DNA from: Streptomyces sp. WAC 04229
GTDB taxonomy: Bacteria; Actinomycetota; Actinomycetes; Streptomycetales; Streptomycetaceae
Reading direction: 5' to 3'
Length of the DNA stretch: 64,000 bases
NCBI RefSeq assembly: GCF_003947455.1
Contig: NZ_QHJH01000011.1
Location: 1-64,000, forward strand
Shown: positions 52,618-61,693 of the stretch, piece by piece
How positions within the stretch are numbered: the stretch's first letter is position 1
Layout of the letters: every line of letters begins with the position of its first letter
Translations under genes and position numbers: made by a program
The notes under the pieces: generated by a model
What the model saw: only the letters and a program-made list of their open reading frames with translations
The model's database searches: none
What the model was told of the DNA's origin: nothing

Positions 52618-54552
52618 CTACCGCACGGCCGAGAGGGTGACGTCGGCGGCGCGCACGTACCCGACCCGGTGGCCGTACTGGATCTCGTAGTACTCGTCCT
52701 CGCCCCGCACCACCCGGTGGGAGGCCGAGTCGAACCCGACCGCGTAGTAGTACTCGCCGGGCACCTTCTCCCCGACCACGTACTTCTGCCCCTTGCCCAG
52801 CGTGTACGGCAGCGGCGACACGGTCTGGGCGGGCACGTCCGCCGGGTAGGCGGCCTTCTCCGGGTACGCCCTTCCGTACACGGGGACGCTGTCCAGCCCC
52901 TTCCTCGGAGTGATCACCCGGCCCGACGCGGGCACCGCCGCCGGGCTCTTCGCCGGGTCGTGGAACCAGGCCTTCTGGCCCAGGTACCAGATGGCCGTCC
53001 AGTCCCTCCACCGGTCGGCCACCGCGTACTGCTGCCCCGTGGAGACCCGGGACGACAGGTCGTTCACGCCCGTCGTCGGGGCCGAGCCGAGGCCGATGTC
53101 CTTGATCAGGGGCGCGTTCACGTCATGGTCGGAGTAGAGCCGCACCGCGCTGGAGCCGTGCGTCGCGCAGGGCTCGCCCGCCTTCTCGCAGCCGGTGTAC
53201 TCCGGGCGGTTGGCGGAGTAGCCGGGGCGGATCGTCACCACGCCGGACGTCCGGCCCGCGGTCGGCTCCAGGGGGCGGCCGAGCAGCCGGAAGTAGTGCC
53301 GCCAGTCCCAGTACGGTCCCGGGTCGGTGTGCATGCCCGGGATCGTCGCGGTGGTGGTGCCCGGGACGGTGTCGTGGCCCAGGATGTGCTGCCGGTCCAG
53401 CGGGATGTCGTACTTCCCTGCCAGGTACTTCACCAGCCGCGCCGAGGAGCGGTACATGGCCTCCGTGTACCAGGCGTCCGGCTCCGCCAGGAAACCCTCG
53501 TGCTCCAGCCCGATCGACTTGGCGTTGACGTACCAGTTGCCCGCGTGCCAGGCCACGTCCTTCGCCTTCACGTGCTGGGCGATGTGCCCGTCGGTGGAGC
53601 GGAGCGTGTAGTTCCAGGAGACGTAGGTGGGGTCCTGGACCATGTTGAGGACGCCGTCCCAGGCGCCTTCCGTGTCGTGCACGACGATGTACCGGATGCG
53701 CTGCGAGGCGGGCCGGTTCCCCAGGTCGTGGTTGCCGTAGTCGCCGTCGCCGAACTCCTCGTACGGCGCCGGGAGCCACTCGCAGGACACCGACTTCGGG
53801 CACTCGGTGCCGGCGGCCGAGGCGGTGCGCAGGCCCGCCTCGCCCAGCTGCGCCGTGTCCGGGGCCACGCCCGGACGGGCGGCCAGGGTGATGCGCTGCC
53901 CGGCGTCCGTGGTCCGTCGCTCGCCCGCGCGGATCACCTCGAACACGTCGTTGGCGTACGCGGCCGCCGTCGCCGCGTCCTCCGCGCCCGAGAAGCGGGC
54001 CACCGCCCCGTACCAGTCCGCCGGGTCGGCGCTGAGCGGCTCACCCAGGTCCCGCTGGGCGGCGGCCAGCAGCGCGGCGCCGCCTGACACGTTCGCGGCC
54101 GGGTCGGTGCGCAGGGCCTCGGGGCTCAGGCCGGTCAGCTCGGCCGCCTTCGGCAGCGTCGTCAGCCGGTCCGGCAGGGCGGCGGCGCGCGTGAACACGG
54201 CCTTCGGGTGCAGCGGGGCGCGGGCGTCGTCGCCGCGCGGGTCCTCGGTGCCCTCGTCGTGGTGCGAGGTCCCGGCCAGTGCCGTGCGGGCGTCGGTCAG
54301 GTGCAGCGGGCCGTAGCCGCCGGTCACGCTGGGCGCTCCGCCGTGGGCGTCCCAACGGGACTGGAGGTAGGAGACGCCGAGCAGGACGCTCTGCGGCACC
54401 CGGTACTCGGCCGCCGCGGTGGCGAACGCCCGCTGGAGGCGGTCCGTGGCGGGCGGCGCGTCGGAGGGGCCGGCGGCGGACGGTGCCGCGCCGAGCAGTG
54501 GCAGCAGCAGCGCGGCGCCGGCCAGGGCGGGCACCAGGGGGGACCTTCGCAA
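52618..54552 (-). CDS. Secreted N-acetylmuramoyl-L-alanine amidase
   Basis: A 644-aa exported enzyme. After a signal peptide (LVPALAGAALLLPLLGAAPS) come a lysozyme-like or repeat region (about 40-210), a type 2 amidase domain (about 285-425, with RYIVVHDTEGAWDGVLNMVQ, GLEHEGF and LGHDTVPGTT) and a C-terminal part with SH3-like sequence (about 500-640). The Zn ligands are probably the His in VVHDTEG, a second His near MHTDPG and an acidic residue. The start is TTG at 54552, supported by AGGAGG 5 nt upstream. It cleaves peptidoglycan stem peptides. Confidence 0.9.
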   Translation of the reverse strand: MRRSPLVPALAGAALLLPLLGAAPSAAGPSDAPPATDRLQRAFATAAAEYRVPQSVLLGVSYLQSRWDAHGGAPSVTGGYGPLHLTDARTALAGTSHHDEGTEDPRGDDARAPLHPKAVFTRAAALPDRLTTLPKAAELTGLSPEALRTDPAANVSGGAALLAAAQRDLGEPLSADPADWYGAVARFSGAEDAATAAAYANDVFEVIRAGERRTTDAGQRITLAARPGVAPDTAQLGEAGLRTASAAGTECPKSVSCEWLPAPYEEFGDGDYGNHDLGNRPASQRIRYIVVHDTEGAWDGVLNMVQDPTYVSWNYTLRSTDGHIAQHVKAKDVAWHAGNWYVNAKSIGLEHEGFLAEPDAWYTEAMYRSSARLVKYLAGKYDIPLDRQHILGHDTVPGTTTATIPGMHTDPGPYWDWRHYFRLLGRPLEPTAGRTSGVVTIRPGYSANRPEYTGCEKAGEPCATHGSSAVRLYSDHDVNAPLIKDIGLGSAPTTGVNDLSSRVSTGQQYAVADRWRDWTAIWYLGQKAWFHDPAKSPAAVPASGRVITPRKGLDSVPVYGRAYPEKAAYPADVPAQTVSPLPYTLGKGQKYVVGEKVPGEYYYAVGFDSASHRVVRGEDEYYEIQYGHRVGYVRAADVTLSAVR

Positions 54553-54768
54553 AGCGGCCTCCTGTGACGGTCGGACGTGCGGGGGGCGTGCGGGGCCGGG
54601 CGTGGGTCAGTGTTACCCGGCGGTCCGATGATCCGTCAATCATGCCGTCATGGAGGCGATTTCCCACGTCAGCACGGTGCCCGGCGAGTTTCGTGGCGGC
54701 GGGGCACCGGCCTGCGCGGCGTCAGTGGCGTACACCAATGGCCCCTGCATGTACCTGGACGCACAAAA

Positions 54769-54800
54769 TCCGCGGTGCGCCCCGAAGGGCACACCGCGGA
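54769..54800 (-). terminator. Intrinsic terminator of the phosphotransferase gene
   Basis: TCCGCGGTG (54769-54777) pairs with CACCGCGGA (54792-54800), with an inner GCCC/GGGC stem. On the minus strand the hairpin is followed by TTTTG, so it ends the gene that stops at 54816. Confidence 0.8.
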
Positions 54801-54815
54801 CCGTCGTCCTTCGTG

Positions 54816-55961
54816 TCAGCGCGTGCCGACCGCCGCCCGCACGGCCCGGCGGGCCATCTGGCAGTCGTCGTGCAGCCGGCGCAGCAGCAGCCGCTGCTCC
54901 TCGCCGGTCGGCGTGGCGCCGGGGTGGGCCGGCGTGGCCGAGGGGGCCGGGGCCGCGTCGTGCATCGAACGCTGCACGGCCGTCTCGTAGGTGCGGATCT
55001 CCCTGGTCAGCACGAGCATCAGGTTCACCAGGAAGGCGTCGCGCGCCGCGGTGCCCGTCGACTGGGCGATCTGGCTGATCTGACGGCGGGCCACCGGGGC
55101 GTCGCCCAGGACCGCCCACAGTGTCGCCAGGTCGTAGCCGGGCAGGTACCAGCCGGCGTGTTCCCAGTCCACCAGGACCGGACCGGCCGGCGACATGAGG
55201 ACGTTGGACAGCAGCGCGTCACCGTGGCAGAACTGCCCCATGCCCTGGCGTCCGCTCGCGTGGGCGATGCCGTGCAGCAGCTTCTGCAGGTCGCCCAGGT
55301 CCCGGTCGGTGAGCAGCCCCAGCTCGTGGTACCGGGAGATGCGGGCCGCGTAGTCCAGCGGGGCGTCGAACGCCCCGGCCGGCGGCCGCCAGGCGTTCAG
55401 CCGGCAGATCGCGCCCAGCGCCGCCCTGATGTCCGCGCGCGGCGGGGCCTCCACGGGGTGCCGCTGCAGCGCGGCCACCCGTCCCGGCATCCGCTCGATG
55501 ACCAGCGTGCCGTTGTCCGGATCCGCCGCGATCAGCCTCGGCACCCGCACCGGAGGGCGCTGCCGGACGAACGAGCGGTATGCCCCTATTTCGTGCCGGA
55601 TCCGCTCCGACCACACCGGCGAGTGGTCCAGTAAGCACTTGGCGACCGCCGTGCTGCGCCCGGTCGTCCCGACCAGGAGCACGGAGCGCCCGCTGCGGCG
55701 CAGGACCTGCACGGGGGAGAACTCCGGGCAGATGCGGTGCACGGAGGCGATCGCCGTGCGCAGTTGGGCCCCCTGGGGGCCGGACAGGTCGATTCTTCCG
55801 CTGAGCGGCTGCGTGCCGGGCCCCGCGCCGCGCCGCGCCCTGCCCGCCCCGAGCACCGGGGCCGCCGGACGCGCGGGGGCGAGATAGGGGCCGCCGCCCG
55901 CCGCCGGGCGGGGGTGCAGCGAGCGCTGCGGGGCGGACACGGAGGACGATGCTGCGTACAT
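54816..55961 (-). CDS. Aminoglycoside phosphotransferase-family kinase
   Basis: A 381-aa small-molecule kinase of the APH/ChoK fold. The catalytic Brenner motif is [17 protein letters not shown] with Asp and Asn, followed by VLVDWEHAG. The ATP-contacting Lys is probably in [11 protein letters not shown]. The N-terminal 60 residues are Pro/Ala-rich and disordered. Its substrate is unknown, and it need not confer resistance. It is divergent from a differentiation-type regulator and has a strong terminator. Confidence 0.85.
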   Translation of the reverse strand: MYAASSSVSAPQRSLHPRPAAGGGPYLAPARPAAPVLGAGRARRGAGPGTQPLSGRIDLSGPQGAQLRTAIASVHRICPEFSPVQVLRRSGRSVLLVGTTGRSTAVAKCLLDHSPVWSERIRHEIGAYRSFVRQRPPVRVPRLIAADPDNGTLVIERMPGRVAALQRHPVEAPPRADIRAALGAICRLNAWRPPAGAFDAPLDYAARISRYHELGLLTDRDLGDLQKLLHGIAHASGRQGMGQFCHGDALLSNVLMSPAGPVLVDWEHAGWYLPGYDLATLWAVLGDAPVARRQISQIAQSTGTAARDAFLVNLMLVLTREIRTYETAVQRSMHDAAPAPSATPAHPGATPTGEEQRLLLRRLHDDCQMARRAVRAAVGTR

Positions 55962-56183
55962 GGGCGAGACAGATCCCTTCGTGTGCCTGCTGTGCCTGCC
56001 TGAAGACCGGTGCCCGTCCGCGGGGTGCCGGAGGAGCGCGTCTTCCGTAAGCCGTCGCGCCGCCCGACCGGCCGCCCGGGGTCACCCTGGGGAGTAACTC
56101 CACGGCAACCGGGTCGGGGTGGCGCATTCCTACCTGACACCCGGCCGCCCCTGGCACACCATCTGGCGCACCCTGGCGAACGG

Positions 56184-56198
56184 TGGCGAATAGTCGCC
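56184..56198. promoter_or_regulatory. Palindrome and TGGCGAA repeats upstream of an NsdA-type regulator
   Basis: GGCGA-ATAG-TCGCC (56185-56198) is a perfect inverted repeat. It overlaps a direct repeat, TGGCGAA at 56174-56180 and 56184-56190. It lies 54 bp before the start at 56252. Confidence 0.5.
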
Positions 56199-56251
56199 CG
56201 GCAACCCGCACCGGGCTACTGTCAACTCAGCCGAGAACCTGGGGGCTTGAC

Positions 56252-57760
56252 GTGAGCGGAGAACCCAACACCCGTCTGTCGGACCTGTTCGGCCTGGCCG
56301 GCTGGTCCAAGGGCGAGCTCGCGAGGCTGGTCAACCGGCAGGCGGCGGCCATGGGCCACCCCCAGCTGGCGACCGACACCTCGCGGGTGCGGCGGTGGAT
56401 CGACATGGGAGAGATCCCGCGCGATCCGGTGCCGCGGGTGCTGGCGGTTCTGTTCACCGAGCGACTCGGCCGTGTCGTGACCATCGAGGACCTCGGTCTG
56501 GTCCGGCACGGGCGCGCGGGGAAACGGCAGGGCGGCGGGAGCGAGGAACATCCCGACGGAGTGCCGTGGGCGCCCGAGCGGACTGCGGCGGTCCTCACCG
56601 AATTCACGGGAATGGACCTCATGCTCAACCGACGCGGCTTGGTGGGCGCGGGCGCCGCGCTCGCCGCGGGCTCCGCACTCAGCAGCGCCATGCACGACTG
56701 GCTGCACACCGACCCGGCCCTCGCGGCCGACGCCCCCGACCTCCGCCAACCCCTGCACGCCGACCCCGCCGGGTTCGACCGCTACGAGGCCGCCCCCATC
56801 GGGTCGCAGGAAGTGGAGGAACTGGAGCGCTCGGTCGAGGTGTTCCGCGCCTGGGACGCCGCCCGTGGCGGCGGGCTCCAGCGCAAGGCCGTGGTGGGCC
56901 AGCTCAACGAGGTGGGCGGCATGCTCGCCTACCACCACCCACCCCATCTGCAGCGGCGCCTGTGGGGCGTCGCCGCCAACCTCGCCGTCCTCGCGGGCTG
57001 GATGTCGCACGACGTCGGCCTGGAACCCACGGCCCAGAAGTACTTCGTCATCGCCGCCCACGCCGCACGTGAAGGCGGCGACCGGCCCCGGGCCGGGGAG
57101 GCGCTCTCCCGGGCCGCCCGCCAGATGGTGCACCTGGGCCGGCCCGACGACGCGCTCGACCTGATGAAGCTCGCCGAGTCCGGCTCCGGCGACCAGGTGC
57201 TGCCGCGCACCCAGGCCATGCTCTGCACCATCGAGGCGTGGGCACAGGCGTCCATGGGCAAGGGCCAGGCCATGCGCCGCACCCTCGGGCGGGCCGAGGA
57301 CCTCTTCGTCTCCGACAAGGCCGACGTGCCGCCGCCGGACTGGATGCAGACGTTCAAGGAAGAGGACCTGTACGGCATGCAGGCCCTCGCCTACCGGACG
57401 CTCGCCGACTTCGAGCCGGGGGCGGCCGCGCACGCCCAGCACTACGCGGAGAAGGCGCTGGCCCTGAGGATCGACGGCCGGCAGCGGTCGAAGATCTTCG
57501 ACTACCTGTCCATGGCCTCCGCCTGCTTCATCGCCGACGACCCCGAACAGGCGGACCGGTACGCGCGCCTGGCCCTGGTGTCGATGGGCTCCAACTCGTC
57601 CCAGCGGACCTGGGACCGACTGCGGCAGATGTACCGGCTCACCGCCGAGTACTCCGGGTACCCGAGGATCCAGGAACTGCGCGAGGAGATCGAACTGGCG
57701 CTGCCCAAGGGCAAGTCGGCCAGGGGGAAGGGGAAGGGCGGCGGCGTCGCGCCGGCGTAG
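56252..57760 (+). CDS. NsdA-type regulator with TPR-like domain
   Basis: A 502-aa cytoplasmic protein. The N-terminus has a helix-turn-helix-like block (NTRLSDLFGLAGWSKGELAR, DTSRVRRWIDMGEIPRDPVP), which is the signature of the streptomycete NsdA-type family of negative regulators of differentiation and antibiotic production. A second conserved block is LMLNRRGLVGAGAALAAGSA. The C-terminal two thirds hold TPR-like helices (about 200-490). GTG at 56252 is taken as the start, with GGGGG upstream. The specific paralogue cannot be named from sequence alone. Confidence 0.88.
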   Translation: MSGEPNTRLSDLFGLAGWSKGELARLVNRQAAAMGHPQLATDTSRVRRWIDMGEIPRDPVPRVLAVLFTERLGRVVTIEDLGLVRHGRAGKRQGGGSEEHPDGVPWAPERTAAVLTEFTGMDLMLNRRGLVGAGAALAAGSALSSAMHDWLHTDPALAADAPDLRQPLHADPAGFDRYEAAPIGSQEVEELERSVEVFRAWDAARGGGLQRKAVVGQLNEVGGMLAYHHPPHLQRRLWGVAANLAVLAGWMSHDVGLEPTAQKYFVIAAHAAREGGDRPRAGEALSRAARQMVHLGRPDDALDLMKLAESGSGDQVLPRTQAMLCTIEAWAQASMGKGQAMRRTLGRAEDLFVSDKADVPPPDWMQTFKEEDLYGMQALAYRTLADFEPGAAAHAQHYAEKALALRIDGRQRSKIFDYLSMASACFIADDPEQADRYARLALVSMGSNSSQRTWDRLRQMYRLTAEYSGYPRIQELREEIELALPKGKSARGKGKGGGVAPA

Positions 57761-57775
57761 GGGGTGACGCGTCGT

Positions 57776-59104
57776 TCAGGGTGTCACCCGGGCCACCAGC
57801 ACACAGGCGTCGTCCGTCGGCGCCGGGCGCGCGGCGGGTTCACCGGCCGCGATCCGTACGCCGTCCCGCGCCGAGCCCGGCCCGGTCAGCCGGGGGGCCA
57901 GGGAGAGGAGGTGTGCGACGGCCGCGGGCTCCGTCGCGCCGGTGTGCAGGAGCAGCAGGTCGCCCGGCTCGAGGGTCACCTCGCCCTGTCCGGTCAGCGC
58001 ACGTCCCGCTCCCGCGCGGAACAGCAGCGGCGGGACCGGGTGCCCGGCCCCGGCCCAGTTCAGGGAGCGGGTGCGAGGCGCGTAGCCGCAGTACACGGCG
58101 GAGCGGACGGGGGGCAGGGCGGTGGCTTCGAGTAACCCGGCCAGCCGGTCGGGGAGTCGCCCGGGGCGGGTCCCCGCCAGGGCCAGGCCCCGCAGGGCGC
58201 CGATCAGCATCACCGCGCCCTGCGCCCCGTCGGTGTCCACGCCGGGGAGGTCGCCGGCGGCGAAGAGGGTCTCGTCGCCGGTGAGCGGACACGCGTCGTA
58301 CCAGGCGCTGTGCCGGGGCGCGGGGTCCGACGAGGGCAGGTACCCGGCGGCCAGGTCGAGGCCCGGCCGTCCCTGGTGCGGGAACCGCAGGAGGCCGTGC
58401 CAGGGCGCGGATGCGGCCTCCCGCGGTTCGACCGCGGCCCGTGACCCGGTGTCCGCGGGCAGCGGGCGGTGACGGAGCGAGTCACGGGTCTCGCTCACCG
58501 CCCGCTGGCTGCGGCGCAGTTCGCTGACGTCCCGCAGCACCGCCCACATCGAGGCGGTGCTGCCGTCGGCGTCGAGCACGGGCTCGCCCATCATGTGCAC
58601 GGTGCGCACGGTGTCGTCGGGGCGCACGACGCGGAACTCGCCGTCGATGGGCCGGCCGTCGACGAGACAGTCCGTGACCATCGCGGTCAGCTTCGGGCGG
58701 TCCTCGGTGAGGACCAGGGACGGGAGTTCGTCGAGGCTGAGCGGGGTGGAGGCGGGGTCGCGGCCGAGGATCTGGAACAGTTCCCCGGACCAGTCGGCCT
58801 CGTCCGTGAGCAGGTTCCACTCCGCGCTGCCGACCCGGCTGAGCAGCGAACCGGGCCGTGGCGCGGGCGCCGGGCCGTCGCGGAGCTGCGCCAAGTGCGC
58901 GTCGAGGTCGGTGAGTTGGTGCAGCGCCAGGTCGTACAGCGCGCGCTGCCACCGTCCCCGGGGGTCCGCCGCCTCGCCCTGGCTGTCCCGCCGCACCGCG
59001 TCCACGTCGCCCCGCAGCCGCCGCGCCTGCGATATGAGCGACTCGACCGAGCCGCGTCCCGGCGGCTGGGCGGCGGGGTGGTCCGCGGAGAGATGGGGCG
59101 ACAT
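57776..59104 (-). CDS. PAS-domain SpoIIE-type phosphatase-like protein
   Basis: A 442-aa protein: N-terminal helical part, PAS domain (about 100-215, with GSAEWNLLTDEADWSGELFQ) and a PPM/SpoIIE phosphatase domain (about 240-440, AGHPVPPLLFRAGAG, TDDACVLVARV). The first metal-binding GGD of this family reads HSA here (RHSAWYDACPL), while GDLPGVD and the final DD remain. Activity is therefore doubtful. Active relatives dephosphorylate anti-anti-sigma factors. ATG at 59104 has GGAG upstream. Confidence 0.85.
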   Translation of the reverse strand: MSPHLSADHPAAQPPGRGSVESLISQARRLRGDVDAVRRDSQGEAADPRGRWQRALYDLALHQLTDLDAHLAQLRDGPAPAPRPGSLLSRVGSAEWNLLTDEADWSGELFQILGRDPASTPLSLDELPSLVLTEDRPKLTAMVTDCLVDGRPIDGEFRVVRPDDTVRTVHMMGEPVLDADGSTASMWAVLRDVSELRRSQRAVSETRDSLRHRPLPADTGSRAAVEPREAASAPWHGLLRFPHQGRPGLDLAAGYLPSSDPAPRHSAWYDACPLTGDETLFAAGDLPGVDTDGAQGAVMLIGALRGLALAGTRPGRLPDRLAGLLEATALPPVRSAVYCGYAPRTRSLNWAGAGHPVPPLLFRAGAGRALTGQGEVTLEPGDLLLLHTGATEPAAVAHLLSLAPRLTGPGSARDGVRIAAGEPAARPAPTDDACVLVARVTP

Positions 59105-59375
59105 GACGCACTCCGATGTGCAGACGGTACGACCAGGGTGAACCGGGGCCGGCGGAAGGACCGTTACGACTGTTGCACAGCCCGCGACGACTCGTAAGGG
59201 ATTCGGCAACACACGATACGGTGGTGCTTCCGGCATATGCCAGCGTCTTGACGGAGTGGCGTGGGTACGTGGACTGCGTAAGTGCGGCGCAGCTCAAGTC
59301 GTAGGGCTTCTACGGGACTTGGCGGGTGTCGCAGCCCGGAGGCTTCGTCGCCCTGGTGTTCGGTGGACCCTTGTT

Positions 59376-60395
59376 CTATGCCGGGTCGTGAAGGGGCGGC
59401 CGCGGCGCCAGTTCGACCGGCGTGCGCTCACCCGTCTCCAGCGCCCGCACCCCGGCCTCGGCGACCGCGGAGGCGGCGTACCCGTCCCAGGCGCCCGGAC
59501 CGGTGACCCGGCCGCGGCGGGTGGCGTCCACCCAGGTCTGGACCTGGCGGTCGTAGGCGTCGGAGAACCGCACGAGGTAGTCCTGCGGCACCTCCTCCCG
59601 GGCGCCGCCCGCCGCCGTCACCAGCATGCCGTGCGCCTCGCCGATCCGGGCGCTGCCTGCCTCGCAGACGGCCTCGCAGCGCACCTCGTAGCCGAAGCCG
59701 CAGTTGACGAAGACCTCCACGTCCACGAGCGCGCCGCCCTCGGTCTCGAACAGCACCAGCTGCGGATCGAGCAGGCCCTCGGGCGCCCCCGCCGACGGCC
59801 GCGGCCGGAGCACGGTCACCGCGCCGAGCTCCTGTCCCAGCAGCCAGCGAGCGGCGTCGATCTCGTGCGAGACGGAGCTGTTGACCAGCATCGCCGAGGT
59901 GAAGTGCGGCGGCGAGGAGACGTTGCGGTGGACGCAGTGCAGCATCAGGGGCCGGCCCAGCCGCCCGCCGTCCAGCAACGACTTCAGCTGCCGGTACTCG
60001 GTGTCGTACCGGCGCATGAACCCGACCTGCGTCAGCCGCCTGCCGAGCCGCGCCTCCGCCTCCACCACGCGCAGCGCGCCCGCGGAGTCCGGCACCATCG
60101 GCTTCTCGCACAGCACCGGCAGCCCTCGCTCGAACGCGGCCAGCAGGGCCTCCTCGTGCGCCTCGCCGGGCGAGGCGATCAGGACCGCGCGGACGCCCGG
60201 TGCGTCGAGCGCGGCGACGGGGTCCGTGTGCACAAAGACCCCGTCGATGCCGCCCACGGCCTCCTTCGCCCGTTCCGCGTCGGGGTCCGCGACGGCGGCG
60301 ACCCTGGCGCCGCTCACCACCGCGTCGAGGCGCCGTACGTGGTCGGCGCCCATGTGCCCCGCGCCCAGGACCGCCACACCCAGAAGATCGCTCAC
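59376..60395 (-). CDS. Gfo/Idh/MocA-family oxidoreductase
   Basis: A 339-aa NAD(P)-dependent sugar or inositol dehydrogenase. The cofactor fold starts [19 protein letters not shown] (about 7-25), and the signature CEKPM carries the catalytic Lys. The active-site Asp-x-x-x-His region is [17 protein letters not shown]. It resembles myo-inositol 2-dehydrogenase-like enzymes; the substrate is not determined. GTG at 60395 is chosen, with AAGGAG about 10 nt upstream. It lies downstream of the baeRF gene in the same direction. Confidence 0.88.
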   Translation of the reverse strand: MSDLLGVAVLGAGHMGADHVRRLDAVVSGARVAAVADPDAERAKEAVGGIDGVFVHTDPVAALDAPGVRAVLIASPGEAHEEALLAAFERGLPVLCEKPMVPDSAGALRVVEAEARLGRRLTQVGFMRRYDTEYRQLKSLLDGGRLGRPLMLHCVHRNVSSPPHFTSAMLVNSSVSHEIDAARWLLGQELGAVTVLRPRPSAGAPEGLLDPQLVLFETEGGALVDVEVFVNCGFGYEVRCEAVCEAGSARIGEAHGMLVTAAGGAREEVPQDYLVRFSDAYDRQVQTWVDATRRGRVTGPGAWDGYAASAVAEAGVRALETGERTPVELAPRPPLHDPA

Positions 60396-60519
60396 GCTCC
60401 GCCGGCTCCTTCCCCGTCCGCCGCGCACCCGCGGGCGGCGGGCGCGTGTACGGCGAACAGGGTTTCATGGCCGTCACCGTCGTCAAGAGGGGACGGCCCG
60501 CGAGGCGCGAGCGCCGGCG

Positions 60520-61614
60520 TCAGTAGCGCAGCACCCCCGCGATGCCGTCCGCGTCCGCGAGCGCGCCGTCCGGCACGAAGCGGACGTCGGCACCGGTCTC
60601 CAGGCACTGCTCCACGATCTCGTCCACGATGTCCTCGCGGGCGTCGAGGTCCCCGTCGAACGCCGGGAGCAGGTGCTCCCCGTCGTCGCGCATCGTGACC
60701 TTGAAGTTCTCCTCGACGGCGAGCAGCCGGACCCGGCCGCTGTGGGCGCTCTCCCACAGCTCGTCGACCCCGGCCGCGAAGTCCTTGCGCCCGCGGGCCG
60801 CGTCCAGCTCCCTGGCCACCGCGGCCACGGACCCCTTCGCCTCGTCGTCGAGCACCTGCCGCACGGCCTGCCACACGGCCTCGGGCGTGCCGTGCGCGAG
60901 GCCGCCGTGCGGGACCAGCACCGCGCCCGCGGCGAGGGTGCCCGCCTCGTCGAACAGGGACAGCGCGGGCTCGGGGCCGGTGACGTACAGCGGCCGGGGA
61001 TGGGTCCGCAGGATCCTGCCCATCGCGGTGTCGGCGTCCCGCAGGAACCGGCGGGTGCCCTCGTCGCGGAAGGTGCTCGGCGCGTCGCCGATCCGCTCCT
61101 GGCGCTCGGGGTCGAAGTCCTCGGCGGGCCGGTCGAACGGGAAGCCGCCGAGGTGTTCCTCGACGACCCGGTCCGCGCCGCCGCTCCACAGCTTGACGCG
61201 GTCGGCGGCGACCGACAGTACCCAGAACGGCCGCTCGGCGGCCTGCGCGGCGACGAGGTTGCGGGTCAGGAAGGTGTCCGAGAGGACCACGCGCTCGGGC
61301 ACGGAACGGGCCAGCGTCCAGACCTGGTGCTCCCCCGGAGCGGCGAAGATCGCCAAGCCGTCCTCGGCGTAGGTCAGATCGACCTCGGCGAGCGCCCGGT
61401 CGAGCTCCCGGGAGACGTCGGTACGGCGCTCGCGGGTGACCGCGGGATCGTCCTCCAGCTGTTTCTTGGCCGCGGCGACCACGTTGCGCAGCCGGACCCG
61501 GTCCTGGGCGTTGTCCGGTTCGCGGCGGTGGGTCGGCGTCAGCACGGACACGGCCGGATACGGGCGGGGGCGCCGCAGCTCGGCGAGGGTGGCGGGACTC
61601 AGATCGTGCTCCAT
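60520..61614 (-). CDS. baeRF family protein (bacterial archaeo-eukaryotic release factor-like)
   Basis: A 364-aa protein matching the baeRF3-type family, a bacterial branch of the eRF1/Pelota fold. Visible are an N-terminal nucleic-acid-like domain (AVSVLTPTHRREPDNAQDRV), a middle domain (WVLSVAADRVKLW, GGADRVVEEHLGGFP) and a C-terminal L7Ae-like domain (SGRVRLLAVEENFKVTMRDD). Members are predicted to act on stalled ribosomes or hibernation, but biochemical roles are unproven. A TATCGT -10 (61621-61626), 6 nt before the ATG, indicates a leaderless mRNA. Confidence 0.82.
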   Translation of the reverse strand: MEHDLSPATLAELRRPRPYPAVSVLTPTHRREPDNAQDRVRLRNVVAAAKKQLEDDPAVTRERRTDVSRELDRALAEVDLTYAEDGLAIFAAPGEHQVWTLARSVPERVVLSDTFLTRNLVAAQAAERPFWVLSVAADRVKLWSGGADRVVEEHLGGFPFDRPAEDFDPERQERIGDAPSTFRDEGTRRFLRDADTAMGRILRTHPRPLYVTGPEPALSLFDEAGTLAAGAVLVPHGGLAHGTPEAVWQAVRQVLDDEAKGSVAAVARELDAARGRKDFAAGVDELWESAHSGRVRLLAVEENFKVTMRDDGEHLLPAFDGDLDAREDIVDEIVEQCLETGADVRFVPDGALADADGIAGVLRY

Positions 61615-61693
61615 GTCAGCACGATAGGACCGTTGGACGGATAGGGCATATCGATCACATCGGACAGTCGGGGTGGCCGGCGCGGCCGGGCGC

